From SZUA-36 sp963749115 (GTDB taxonomy: Bacteria > Pseudomonadota > Gammaproteobacteria > Xanthomonadales > SZUA-36), in assembly GCA_963749115.1 (NCBI GenBank), contig CAVVLP010000009.1, forward strand, positions 1 to 64,000: 64,000 bases of DNA. Reading direction: 5' to 3'. Made by a program: the position numbers and the translations under genes. Numbering within the stretch: position 1 is the first letter of the stretch; each line of letters opens with the position of its first letter. Positions 1 through 9,474 of the stretch are shown piece after piece. The notes beneath the pieces were generated by a model. The model did not search any database. It was not told the DNA's origin and saw only the letters and a list, made by a program, of their open reading frames with translations.

Positions 1-2382
1 AGAAATTTGAAGTTCAACGTGAGACAGTCAAGAACGAACGTGGTCAGCGGGTCGACAACCAGCCCTATGGCCTCGCTTTTGAAACATTGAGTAAAGCCCT
101 TTATGAACAGGATCACCCCTACTACTGGCCCGTCATCGGCTGGCTGGAAGACCTCGACCGCGCTAATGTCGATGATCTGAAACGTTTCTTCCTGCGCTGG
201 TATGGCCCGAATAATGCGGCCCTGACCATCGGTGGCAATATCGACCCGATGTTAACCCTTGAAATGGTCAATAAGTACTTTGGTTCCATCCCTGCCGGAC
301 CGGACGTCGAAAACCTGCCGAAGCAACCCGGGCAACTGGACGCAGACCGCCACGTCACACTTGAAGACAAAAATGTCCATCTACCCGCAATTGCCATGAT
401 CATCCCGACCGTCTACGCCAACCACGCTGATGAAGCGGCGCTGGATGCTGCAGCCAAAATCATGGGGCAGGGTCAGGCCTCATTGCTATACCAGCGCCTG
501 GTCCAGACCGGGCGCGCCGTGCAGGCCAATGTTAGTCACAGGTGCCGTGAATTGGCATGTGAAATGATGTTTATCGTTATTCAAAACCCGGCTTCCGGTG
601 AAACACTTACCGAAATGGAGGCTGCCGTTCGTGAGACCCTGGAAGAGTTTGCCAATCGCGAGGTCTCGGAAGATGACCTGCAAAAGTTCAAGGCAGAATA
701 TGAATCCGGAAGGGTTTTCGGTCTGCAAAGCGTATCCGGCAAGGTTTCCACCCTCGCAGCTTTCCAGACTTACACTGGCAGCCCGGCAGGTATCGGTGAT
801 GAAATTCAACGTTATCTGAATGTAGAGATTGATGATGTCAACCGTGTTTTCAGCCAGTACATTGCCGGCAAGCCTGCGGTGATATTGAGCATCGTGCCTT
901 TTGGCAAACCCGAACTGGCAGCAGCGGTACAGAACTACGACGCTCCTGAACGTGACATCCCGGAAAGCCTTTCCAATGGAGACACGGAACTGGCATTGCG
1001 CCCAGTAACGGATAATTTCGACCGCAGCCAGCAACCGGTTCCTGGTATTAACCCGGCAGTTGAGTTGCCCGCCATCTGGGATACCACACTTTCCAATAAT
1101 ATCCGTGTACTCGCAGTGCCCAACACAGAAACACCGACGGTTACAATCCGTGCAATCTTTGAGATGGGCCAACGTGACGAACCGGCCGGCAAAGCCGGTT
1201 TGACCGCGCTTACAGCGGCTTTAATGGGTGAAGCCACGCAGCTGCGCAGTGCCGCAGAATTTTCAGAGGAACTGGAGCGTATTGGCGCCAGCATCAGTGT
1301 GAACCCTGGCACCTATGAAACGACGGTAACCATGAGCACGCTGACCAAACACCTCGACAAAGCCATGTCCCTGATGATGGAGCGCATACTCAAGCCGGCC
1401 TTTACCGAGGAGGATTTTGAACGTATCAAGAGCCAGACCATCGAAGGCCTGATGGCATCACGCAAGACACCGCAGGGCCTGGCAGGACGTGCTATCAGTT
1501 CCGTGTTGTATGGTCCCACGCATCCACTCTCTTATCCTTCCGCCGGGTTACCATCGACGGTGGAGTCTTTAACACTGGATGATGTTAAGGCTTATTACGC
1601 GGCACATTTTCCTTCACACCTGACCGGTATCACCGTCAGCGCCGGCATTCCCCAGGCTGACATCATCGCTGCCCTGCAAGGTTTTGCCACGCTTGAGGTG
1701 ACCGAGGCTTTCCGTGCACCAATCGAAAACCTCCCCGAAATCACAGGCAGAACCCTGTACGTGGTCAACAAGGAAGATGCGGCACAGTCGAGTCTGCGTA
1801 CCATCCAGCCATCAATCAAATATGACGCACTCGGTGATTTCTACAAGGCCGGACTGGCCAACTTCAACCTTGGCGGCACTTTCAACAGCCGTATCAACCT
1901 GAACCTGCGTGAAGACAAGGGATACACCTACGGAGCCCGCAGCGGTTTCAACGGCAGCCAGGAATTTGGCAGTTTCGGTGTTTCCGCCGAGGTTAACAAG
2001 GAGGCCACTGCTGCTTCCGTCACCGAGGTATTGAATGAATTGGAAAGTTATTCAGCCGAGGGCATGGATGAAGCGGAGTACGATTATATGCGTTCGGCTA
2101 TCGGTCAGAGAGATGCTTTGCAATACGAGACACCGGGTAGAAAACTGAGTCTTGTTGAACAATATCATGCGCTATGACCTGCCATTGAACTACCGTACGC
2201 AGCAGGCCAATATCCTGAAAGAAACCGACCGGGAAACACTGAATGCACTGTCCAACAAGCTGATCCAGCCGGACAACATGGCGATTGTCATCGTCGGTGA
2301 CGAAGCGGTGCTGCGCGAGGAACTGGAAGCTCTCGGTATGCCGATCAAGCGGCTTGACGAAGATGGTTTTGAAATAGAGTAG
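1..2382 (+). CDS. M16 family zinc metallopeptidase, 5'-truncated, one frameshift
   Basis: This is the C-terminal part of a two-domain M16 (pitrilysin/insulinase-like) peptidase, which in this family degrades peptides in the periplasm or as an envelope protein. The reading frame is open from base 3; the HxxEH zinc motif lies before the window, but the third zinc ligand is visible in VKNERGQRVDNQPYG. A first M16 domain runs to about residue 270, followed by a second, M16C-like inactive domain beginning near NNIRVLAVPN, with no HxxEH. The frame shifts by +1 near 2150-2165: the upstream frame ends soon after GRKLSL, while the next frame continues NNIMRYDLPLNYRTQQANIL to a stop at 2382. Removing one T from GTCTTG restores LSLLNNIMRYDL. 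The shift is probably a sequence error. It is followed by a convergent intergenic region. Confidence 0.88.
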
Positions 2383-2471
2383 TTTGTTGAACCGGTTATT
2401 TGGAACCGGATGTTTGGACTATGCTTTCATTTGGAAACTTAATGGTGCTTCGTCAGGGTATCAGAGGCCAT

Positions 2472-2562
2472 GGGATACCTTACTTCAGGACACGGCGTTA
2501 ACCCATCCATGGGGCCTCTGTCGCGACGTCCTGTCGCTCAAGGTCCTGAAGTAAGGTACCCC
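2472..2562 (-). repeat. Palindromic structured element A1 (GGA loops on minus strand)
   Basis: Outer arms 2472-2491 and 2543-2562 are complementary at 19 of 20 positions. They enclose two small palindromes: CCCATCCATGGG at 2502-2513 and GCGACGTCCTGTCGC at 2523-2537. Read on the minus strand the loops become TGGA and AGGAC. The same architecture, with different arm sequences, recurs at 2635, 23208 and 23444. It lies between two converging genes. Confidence 0.85.
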
Positions 2563-2634
2563 ACACCCTCTGCTATGTGCGAAATCATGGGCCAGTGGTT
2601 TCTGATGGTTGAACTACATTGAGATTGAAGCTGG

Positions 2635-2734
2635 GGTGGCGGGATTGCCTGGCAGGACCGTACGAGACAGGAAGTCGAGTATCGAGTGACACATGGATGT
2701 GCTTGAACGAGTCCTGCCAGGCAATCCCGCCACC
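2635..2734 (+). repeat. Palindromic structured element A2 (GGA loops on plus strand)
   Basis: Perfect 24-bp inverted arms (2635-2658 and 2711-2734) flank two hairpins: GACAGGAAGTC at 2666-2676, extended by TAC/GTA pairs across a GA/GA internal loop, and CACATGGATGTG at 2690-2701. It follows A1 after a linker starting CTCTGC at 2568 and is preceded by AAGCTGGGGTGG, also present before element B2. No convincing coding sequence is present from 2383 to 2890; the ORFs here are by-products of the palindromes. Confidence 0.87.
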
Positions 2735-2890
2735 GCAGCGCCCCTCCGCTTTCAACATGTAACAAGTGGCCTAGACACTATAGGGCATACTGGTGCCGTG
2801 TCTTGCTAGTCAATACCGCCACTGCACCGGCCCTTCAGCAAGCGAAACCCATACATTGCTATGACCATTTAGTAAACAGCACAACAAAGC

Positions 2891-2920
2891 AACCCCAGGT
2901 ACCAAAACCATACCGGGGTT
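2891..2920 (-). terminator. Probable terminator of the ilv-leu operon
   Basis: AACCCC(A)GGTA ... TACCGGGGTT forms a stem with one bulged base directly after the ilvA stop on the minus strand, followed by a weak T-rich stretch (GCTTTGTTGTG). Placement at the operon end supports the call; the poor U-tract limits confidence. Confidence 0.55.
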
Positions 2921-4486
2921 CTAGATAACCGCAGCTTTAAGCGCAGCCTTGGTATCCAGCGGAGCAGACAGGAATTCCAGGCAGGCAACATTTTCCGTTT
3001 CATCAAAGAATGGGTAGCCGGTTTCTTCGAGGAACCGGTGAAACGCAACTTCGTCCTCGGCTGGCACAAGGAAACCCGCGAGAATCCGGGCATTGGCCGC
3101 AGCGTGATTTCGATAATGAAACAGGCTGATAGACCAGCGTCCTGCCAGTACTGATAAAAACTCGAGCAAGGCACCGGGACGCTCTGGAAACTCGAAACGG
3201 TACAGTCTTTCACGCTCACCGGAGGGCAAGCGGCCACCGACAAGGTGACGCATATGCAACTTGGCAACTTCGTTTTCGGACAGGTCCTTAACGCCGTAGC
3301 CACCTTCAATCAGTCTTTCCTGCAAATGCGTGGAGGACTCCTGTAAACGCACACCGACAAATATATGTGCGTGTTTTCTGGAAGCAAAACGGTAATTGAA
3401 TTCGGTGACAGAAGACTCGCCCAGTATCCGGCAAAATTCAAGGAAACTACCCGGTCGCTCCGGAATCGTGACGACCAGCAAGGCTTCGGTTCCCTCACCG
3501 AGTGCACAGCGTTCCACGATATGACCCAGGCGGTCAAAATTGACATTGGCACCGCTAAGCAAGGCGACCCAATCACCCTCGGGCACACCATTTTCTGCAT
3601 CAAGGGCCGCGTAACGTATGGCGCCGGCCACAGCCAGTGCACCGGCAGGCTCAACGGTCGCCCGCACTTCTTCGAAAATAGACTTCACCGCGGCGCAAAC
3701 CTGGTCAACGCTCACCGTGATCACCTCATCGACCAGTTCACGGCAGAGTTTATAGGTCAGGCTACCCACTTTACGTACCGCCACGCCATCCGAAAATATG
3801 CCGGTGGTGCCGATGTCCACCGGCCGACCTGCTTTAAACGCGGCTTGCATGCTGGCAGCATCTTCAGGCTCAACACCCACGATGCGAACATCCGGATAAA
3901 CCGCCTTGACCGTTGCCGCCACACCGGCGGCCAGACCACCGCCACCGATCGGTAGAAAAATGACACCGGGTGGTGTCTCAAGCTGCTGGGTTAACTCGAT
4001 ACCCAGGGTTCCCTGCCCCGCGATCACCTCGGGGTTGTTAAACGGGTGAATAAAATAGCCGCCGCTTTCCTGGCTGAATGCAATCGCCAGTTCACAGGCC
4101 GTATCGTAATCATCACCACGGAGTTCTATCGTCGCACCCAGGGCTTTTACTGCCCGGACCTTGATATCAGGTGTCGTCAGCGGCATGAAAATCGTCGCTT
4201 TGACACCCAGTTCACGGGCCGACATTGCGACACCCTGTGCATGGTTGCCGGCCGAGGCCGCAACCACACCTTTACTGCGTTCTTCATCGGACAGTTGCCG
4301 GATGCAGTTGTGTGCGCCACGCAACTTGAATGAATACGTGTTTTGCATATCCTCGCGCTTGAGCCACAGCGTGTGACCGATGCGTGTGGATAAAGTTGGC
4401 GCCTTGTCCAACGGTGTCCGACGCACCAGGTCATACAACGGGGCAGTCAGCGCACGTCGCAGATAATCCTGTGCGATCTCAATCAT
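2921..4486 (-). CDS. ilvA: Threonine ammonia-lyase, biosynthetic
   Basis: A 521-residue PLP enzyme deaminating threonine to 2-oxobutanoate, the first committed step to isoleucine. The PLP lysine is in SFKLRGAHN and the glycine-rich phosphate loop is LPIGGGGLAAG. The length matches the long biosynthetic form with two C-terminal ACT-like regulatory domains (about residues 335-410 and 430-505, the latter starting near LYRFEFPERPGALLEF), so isoleucine feedback is expected; short catabolic TdcB lacks them. The start overlaps the leuB stop by 8 bp, indicating translational coupling as the last gene of the ilvB-ilvM-leuACDB-ilvA operon. Confidence 0.95.
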   Translation of the reverse strand: MIEIAQDYLRRALTAPLYDLVRRTPLDKAPTLSTRIGHTLWLKREDMQNTYSFKLRGAHNCIRQLSDEERSKGVVAASAGNHAQGVAMSARELGVKATIFMPLTTPDIKVRAVKALGATIELRGDDYDTACELAIAFSQESGGYFIHPFNNPEVIAGQGTLGIELTQQLETPPGVIFLPIGGGGLAAGVAATVKAVYPDVRIVGVEPEDAASMQAAFKAGRPVDIGTTGIFSDGVAVRKVGSLTYKLCRELVDEVITVSVDQVCAAVKSIFEEVRATVEPAGALAVAGAIRYAALDAENGVPEGDWVALLSGANVNFDRLGHIVERCALGEGTEALLVVTIPERPGSFLEFCRILGESSVTEFNYRFASRKHAHIFVGVRLQESSTHLQERLIEGGYGVKDLSENEVAKLHMRHLVGGRLPSGERERLYRFEFPERPGALLEFLSVLAGRWSISLFHYRNHAAANARILAGFLVPAEDEVAFHRFLEETGYPFFDETENVACLEFLSAPLDTKAALKAAVI

Positions 4487-5558
4487 TTACAGCCCGTGAC
4501 ATCTTATTCACAGCCAGTCTTTCCCTGACCGCGGAACCCGCCTGGGAAGTGCTCAGGGTGCCACCCAGGTCCGGTGTACATTCACCGTCAGAAATACAAT
4601 CGGAGATGGCCTGATCAATCTCGTCTGCGGCTTCTTTCATATCCAGGCTATAAACAAACATCATGGCAACCGATGCCAGCATTCCGAATGGATTGGCAAT
4701 ACCCTTGCCGGCGATATCGGGTGCGGATCCATGAATCGGTTCATACAAACCAAATTTGCCGGCGGCCAGCGAGGCCGAAGGCAACATACCCATCGAACCG
4801 GCCAGCATGGATGCCTCGTCCGTCAGGATGTCACCAAACATGTTTTCGGTCACGATGACATCAAAACGAGCCGGGTTGGAGATCAGGTACATGGCTGCGG
4901 CGTCTACCAGGATGTACTCGTAAGACAGGTCCTGAAACTCAGCCTGCATGATTTCTTCGGTTACCTTGCGCCACAAGCGTGACGTGGCCATGACATTGGC
5001 CTTGTCAATCATCGTCAGCTTGCCGCTGCGCTGCCGTGCAATGTTGCCGGCCATTCTTACAACACGCTCGACTTCTTCACGTGAGTAAGTACAGGTATCG
5101 GAAGCAAAATCATCGCCTTCCACTTTTTCACCAAAATAGCTGCCGCCGGTCAATTCCCTGACCACCATCAGGTCTACACCTTCCAGGTATTCGGGTTTGA
5201 GCGGGCTGGCGTCCACCAGTTTCGGGTGCAGACGAACGGGTCGAAGGTTGGCAAACAGACCCAGTTCCTTGCGTATCTTCAGCAAACCCTGTTCAGGTCT
5301 TACTTTCAAATCAGGATCAGACCACTTGGGACCACCCACCGCACCGAGAATCACCGCGTCGGCCTCGCGGCAGGCCGCCAGTGACGCATCCGGCAGAGGG
5401 TCGCCGGTGGCGTCGATCGCTGCACCACCAATCAATTCGGTCTGGAGTTCCAGCTTTACACCATGCGCTTGTGCCACGGCATTGATCAGCAATTCAGCTT
5501 CGGCCGTTACCTCGGGTCCAATTCCGTCACCGGGCAACAGGACAATCCTTGCATTCAT
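4479..5558 (-). CDS. leuB: 3-isopropylmalate dehydrogenase
   Basis: This 359-residue NAD-dependent decarboxylating dehydrogenase converts 3-isopropylmalate to 2-oxoisocaproate, the third step of leucine synthesis. Family features are visible: LLPGDGIGPEV at the N-terminus, ILGAVGGPKW, the substrate-binding VVRELTGGSYFG (Arg and Tyr), and the NAD-binding PIHGSAPDIAGKGIANP near residue 275. Length is typical. The start overlaps the leuD stop by 4 bp (ATGA) and the end overlaps ilvA, so it is translated as part of one transcript. Confidence 0.96.
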   Translation of the reverse strand: MNARIVLLPGDGIGPEVTAEAELLINAVAQAHGVKLELQTELIGGAAIDATGDPLPDASLAACREADAVILGAVGGPKWSDPDLKVRPEQGLLKIRKELGLFANLRPVRLHPKLVDASPLKPEYLEGVDLMVVRELTGGSYFGEKVEGDDFASDTCTYSREEVERVVRMAGNIARQRSGKLTMIDKANVMATSRLWRKVTEEIMQAEFQDLSYEYILVDAAAMYLISNPARFDVIVTENMFGDILTDEASMLAGSMGMLPSASLAAGKFGLYEPIHGSAPDIAGKGIANPFGMLASVAMMFVYSLDMKEAADEIDQAISDCISDGECTPDLGGTLSTSQAGSAVRERLAVNKMSRAVND

Positions 5559-6142
5559 CGGTTTTCCTCGTACGCCACGATGGCGTCTTCCGCCTGGTTT
5601 AAAAATTCAAATCTGTCCAGTCCACGCAACAGGCAATGACGCGCGAACGGATCAATGGAGAACGACCAGTTGTGTTCAACGCCATCTGCCGTTCTGGCGA
5701 TCACTTTGCACGCTTCGAGGTCGACCGTGATTTCTTCACCGTCCATCTGCATCAGTGCAGCGTGCTGGTCTGCTTCAAGCACCACCGGCAACAGACCCAC
5801 GTTTTGCGAGTTGCTTCTGAAGATATCGGCGATCTGCGAACTGATCACCACCCTGAAACCAAAACCCAGCAGTGCATGCGGGGCATGTTCACGCGATGAA
5901 CCACAGCCAAAGTTGTGGCCACCCACCAGGATGGGACTGCGACGCGCACGTGCCTCATTCAATACATGACCGGGCTTCGGTTCACCATTGGCATCGAGCC
6001 TCCAATCGGCAAAAAGATGATCACCAATACCGTCAAAATCCGTAGCGGTCAGGAAACGTGCGGGAATGATCTGGTCGGTGTCGATGTTTTCCTGTTCCAA
6101 TACCAATACCGGGCCGGTCAGTTTTGTTATTGCCTTCATCAA
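5555..6142 (-). CDS. leuD: 3-isopropylmalate dehydratase small subunit
   Basis: A 195-residue swivelling domain of isopropylmalate isomerase, partner of LeuC. The motifs NIDTDQIIPARFL and GGHNFGCGSSREHAP are characteristic. It begins within the leuC stop codon (4-bp overlap) and ends overlapping leuB, the standard leuCDB arrangement, which favours equal production of the two subunits. Confidence 0.96.
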   Translation of the reverse strand: MMKAITKLTGPVLVLEQENIDTDQIIPARFLTATDFDGIGDHLFADWRLDANGEPKPGHVLNEARARRSPILVGGHNFGCGSSREHAPHALLGFGFRVVISSQIADIFRSNSQNVGLLPVVLEADQHAALMQMDGEEITVDLEACKVIARTADGVEHNWSFSIDPFARHCLLRGLDRFEFLNQAEDAIVAYEENR

Positions 6143-7554
6143 TTGACCTCCGCGGATTCAAGATCTGAAACTTTCGCGACATGGCCCATTACGGCGGAGG
6201 CTGCCGCTGTTTCAGGACTCGCCAGCAAGGTGCGTGAACCTTTTCCCTGGCGGCCTTCAAAATTTCGGTTGGATGTTGATACGGCTGTTTCACCCGGCGC
6301 TACCAGGTCGCCGTTCATGGCAAGACACATGGAACAACCCGGCAAACGCCATTCGGCGCCGGCTTCGCTAAAGGTTTCGTGTAATCCTTCGCTTTCCGCC
6401 TGCCTGCGAACACTTTCCGAACCGGGCACCACCAGCATACGTACATGCCCGGCAATACTTCGTCCGCGTAATATATTCGCCGCAGACCGTAAATCGCTGA
6501 GTCTTCCATTGGTACAGCTTCCGATGAATACCACGTCTACCTTACGCTCGCTCATCTGCTGCCCACCCTGGAACCCCATGTATTGCAGAGCTTTTTCATG
6601 GCTTACGCTGTTAGCCAAAGGCACAGGCTCGCCGATATCCACAGACATACCGGGGTCGGTACCGTAGGTAATAGACGGATGCATCGTCGAGGCTTCGAGT
6701 GTTATCTCGCTGTCAAATACCGCACCCGGATCAGAGGCCAATTGCAGCCATTTTTCTGCAATCTCATCAAAGGCCTCACCCTGTGGTGCCTTTTTACGTC
6801 CGCGCAAATAATTAATGGTGGTTTCATCGGGCGCAATCATGCCGGCACGCGCACCGGCTTCAATCGTCAGGTTGCAAAGCGTCATTCGGCCTTCCATATC
6901 CAGGCTGCGAACGGCTTCACCGGCGTACTCGATAACAAAACCCGTTCCACCATTCATACCCAGGTGGCGAATGATATTCAGTGCCAGGTCCTTGGCGGTG
7001 ACATCTTTGGGAAGCCTGCCATTGACATTGATACGCATGCTTTTTGGCTTGGTCTGCAACAGGCATTGCCTGGCCAGCACATGGCCGACCTCGGTGGTGC
7101 CGATACCAAATGCCAGGGCGCCAAAGGCACCGTGTGTACTGGTGTGGCTATCACCGCAGACGATGGTCATACCCGGTTGGGTTGCACCCATTTCCGGGCC
7201 CATCACGTGGACGATACCGCGATAGGGGCTATCCCAATCATGCAGTTCGACACCAAACTCCTGGCAATTGTCACGCAGGGCTTGAACCTGGCGTTTGGCC
7301 TGTTCCGTGTAATAGGGCCGTTTGCCGTCGCTATCGGCTGGCAGGGTCGGGGTCGAGTGATCCAGTGTGGCCAGCGTCCGGTCCGGTCTGCGGACACCGA
7401 TACCTTTTTCGCGTAACAGGTCAAAACCCTGTGGGGAGGTCACCTCGTGAACGAGATGTAAATCGATATAGATAATCGCGGGGGTGGACTCGCTTTGCGC
7501 CTGTACCAGGTGCGAATTCCACAGTTTGTCAAACAGGGACTCAGGCGCGGACAC
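6139..7554 (-). CDS. leuC: 3-isopropylmalate dehydratase large subunit
   Basis: A 471-residue aconitase-family subunit carrying the [4Fe-4S] cluster, isomerising 2- to 3-isopropylmalate. Visible motifs include the CGDSHTSTHGAFGALAFGIG region, VFIGSCTNGR with one cluster cysteine, and GCSMCLAMNGD with the other two. The start codon is GTG at 7554, chosen because a strong Shine-Dalgarno sequence (GGGAGGTGA) sits just upstream. A roughly 70-bp gap separates it from leuA, the largest gap inside the operon. Confidence 0.95.
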   Translation of the reverse strand: MSAPESLFDKLWNSHLVQAQSESTPAIIYIDLHLVHEVTSPQGFDLLREKGIGVRRPDRTLATLDHSTPTLPADSDGKRPYYTEQAKRQVQALRDNCQEFGVELHDWDSPYRGIVHVMGPEMGATQPGMTIVCGDSHTSTHGAFGALAFGIGTTEVGHVLARQCLLQTKPKSMRINVNGRLPKDVTAKDLALNIIRHLGMNGGTGFVIEYAGEAVRSLDMEGRMTLCNLTIEAGARAGMIAPDETTINYLRGRKKAPQGEAFDEIAEKWLQLASDPGAVFDSEITLEASTMHPSITYGTDPGMSVDIGEPVPLANSVSHEKALQYMGFQGGQQMSERKVDVVFIGSCTNGRLSDLRSAANILRGRSIAGHVRMLVVPGSESVRRQAESEGLHETFSEAGAEWRLPGCSMCLAMNGDLVAPGETAVSTSNRNFEGRQGKGSRTLLASPETAAASAVMGHVAKVSDLESAEVN

Positions 7555-7627
7555 CGCTCACCTCCCGCGATTCACTGCAATACCTGTTGTTTACAAACAT
7601 GTCTTGTACCATTAGCCGTTTCCTTTC

Positions 7628-9172
7628 TCAGGCCACTTCTGATTGTCTGACCTGATCGGCATTACGAATCGCACGATTGACGATTTCCAAAAGCGCCTCG
7701 GCGCAGGCAGCAACGATGTCGGTCGACAGACCGTGACCGCTGTATTCCACGCCATCGACCTTGGCCCGCATATTCGCCTCACCCTGTGCATCTTCACCCA
7801 GCGAAATACTGCGCATGGCCAGGCTGAGTACCTCTATCTTGGTTCCGGTGACCAGTTCAAGGGCTTCTACGATTGCATCGACTGGTCCGTCACCATCGCC
7901 CGTGTGGGTGCTGGTGGTGCCGTCTTCATGCGCAAGGGTCAATGAAGCGGATGGTGTGGTTTCGCCATTGACGCGACTGACAACACTTAACCAGTTCAAC
8001 GACCAGGGGCCCATGGTGCTGGTCTCAAAACCGGTGATAATGGCTTCGAGATCCGAATCGAAAACCCGTTTTTTCACATCCGCAAGGGCCTTGAAGCGCT
8101 TCATGATGGCCTCGACCTCATCGTCTTCAAGCTCATAACCCATTTGCTTGGCACGATCGACCACCGCATGACGACCACTGTGCTTGCCGAGGATCAACTG
8201 GGAATCCTTTACACCGACATCCTCCGGTTTCATGATTTCGTAGGTTTCACGGGATGCGAGCATACCGTGCTGATGAATACCGGCCTCGTGAGCAAAAGCA
8301 TTTTCACCGACAATTGCCTTGTTGCGCGGTACAAAATTACCGGTCACAGCGGCCAGCAAGTTGCTGGCGGATGCCAGTCGCGTGGTATCAACACCAATTT
8401 CAACACCATAGTGATCAGAACGGGTACGTAAGGCCATGACAACTTCTTCCAGGGCGCAATTGCCAGCCCGCTCACCAATACCGTTGAGTGCACATTCAAT
8501 CTGGGTTGCACCACCTTCAACCGCCGCAAGTGAATTGGCGACTGCAAGCCCCAGGTCATTATGGCAATGCGTACTCATGTGTACATTTTCTATACCGGGA
8601 ACCGTCTTGCTCAACCAGCTAAACAAATCAAACATCTCTGTCGGTGTTGAATAACCCACGGTGTCGGGAATATTCACGGTGGTGGCTCCGGCCTCAATCA
8701 CCGCCTGCAATACCTCGGCGAGGTACTCCCTTTCAGTTCGTATACCGTCCTCTGCTGAAAACTCGACATCATCACAGGCAGACCTGGCCAGTTTCACAGC
8801 GTTAACAGCGTGACGTATAACCTCGTCAGGGCTCATCTTGAGCTTCAGATCACGATGGATCGGGCTGGTCGCAATGAATGTATGGATACGTGCATTTTCA
8901 GCAGGCTCGATCGCCTGGATAGTGCGTTCGATGTCACGCGGGATGGTACGGCACAGGCCGGCGATCACCGGTCCGCGAATCTCCTTTGCAATTGCCCGGA
9001 CAGCTTCAAAATCACCCGGGGATGCTGCTGGAAAACCCGCTTCGATGATATCCACCTTCATATCAGCCAGTACCCTTGCCACCCGCAGCTTTTGCCCCAG
9101 GCTCATACTGAAACCAGGACTCTGTTCACCGTCTCTCAAGGTTGTGTCAAATATTTTAATTCTGCGGCTCAT
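7628..9172 (-). CDS. leuA: 2-isopropylmalate synthase
   Basis: This 514-residue enzyme condenses acetyl-CoA with 2-oxoisovalerate, the entry step to leucine. The DTTLRDGEQSPGFSM signature opens the TIM barrel, HCHNDLGLAVANS supplies metal ligands, and NGIGERAGN is the second HMGL-like signature. The C-terminal ~120 residues form the LeuA regulatory domain for leucine inhibition. The ATG is preceded by AGGAGAACTTAA, and the stop of the ilvM-like gene lies within that stretch, directly abutting the start. Confidence 0.96.
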   Translation of the reverse strand: MSRRIKIFDTTLRDGEQSPGFSMSLGQKLRVARVLADMKVDIIEAGFPAASPGDFEAVRAIAKEIRGPVIAGLCRTIPRDIERTIQAIEPAENARIHTFIATSPIHRDLKLKMSPDEVIRHAVNAVKLARSACDDVEFSAEDGIRTEREYLAEVLQAVIEAGATTVNIPDTVGYSTPTEMFDLFSWLSKTVPGIENVHMSTHCHNDLGLAVANSLAAVEGGATQIECALNGIGERAGNCALEEVVMALRTRSDHYGVEIGVDTTRLASASNLLAAVTGNFVPRNKAIVGENAFAHEAGIHQHGMLASRETYEIMKPEDVGVKDSQLILGKHSGRHAVVDRAKQMGYELEDDEVEAIMKRFKALADVKKRVFDSDLEAIITGFETSTMGPWSLNWLSVVSRVNGETTPSASLTLAHEDGTTSTHTGDGDGPVDAIVEALELVTGTKIEVLSLAMRSISLGEDAQGEANMRAKVDGVEYSGHGLSTDIVAACAEALLEIVNRAIRNADQVRQSEVA

Positions 9173-9455
9173 TTAAGTTCTCCTGGTAACGGGGCGAAGG
9201 CCCGGTGTGCGCGGTTTAATCGCCGCGACCGGCTTGAGTTCAACATGAAAAACGTCGTGAAGTCGTTCCAACTGGCGCTTGAGCAAATCACCGGGGCGGG
9301 TGGATGATACGCTAACTTCCATGACCCGGCTGTTATTTTCAATTTCGCCAACTGAACAACGTATCGAGGCTGAATCCCCTGCGTTCAATTAACCCCAGTG
9401 TTCTTATCACCGCTCCTTCGGAGCCACTGAGCTGAATAGTTAAGGTGTGATTCAT
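9173..9455 (-). CDS. ilvM: Acetolactate synthase small subunit, short ACT (IlvM-type), frameshifted
   Basis: An ACT-domain subunit of about 93 residues, read in two frames. The first frame starts at ATG 9455 with MNHTLTIQLSGSEGAVIRTL and reaches LIERRGFSLDT; the second continues RCSVGEIENNSRVMEVSV to the stop beside leuA. A single inserted base near 9385-9395 explains the break. In this family the subunit binds the catalytic acetolactate synthase and confers activity or valine control; the short form resembles IlvM more than two-domain IlvN/IlvH. The position between ilvB and leuA supports the assignment. Confidence 0.8.
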
Positions 9456-9474
9456 ATCTGCTATACCTGCCTTA

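Noticed and set aside
2472..2734. Insertion sequence or MITE with terminal inverted repeats
   Set aside because: No transposase, no clear target-site duplication, and the inverted arms differ between copies, unlike the fixed ends of a transposable element. A very old MITE origin is not excluded.
2538..2765. 75-codon minus-strand ORF across the palindromic element, and a similar one at 25261-25494
   Set aside because: Coding would require the repeat structure to encode protein; the frames are not kept between copies and have no start signals.
6583..7416. 277-codon plus-strand ORF opposite leuC, and other long antisense frames in the ilv-leu region
   Set aside because: They lie wholly within well-supported genes, have no recognisable domains or Shine-Dalgarno, and show the biased composition expected of shadows.
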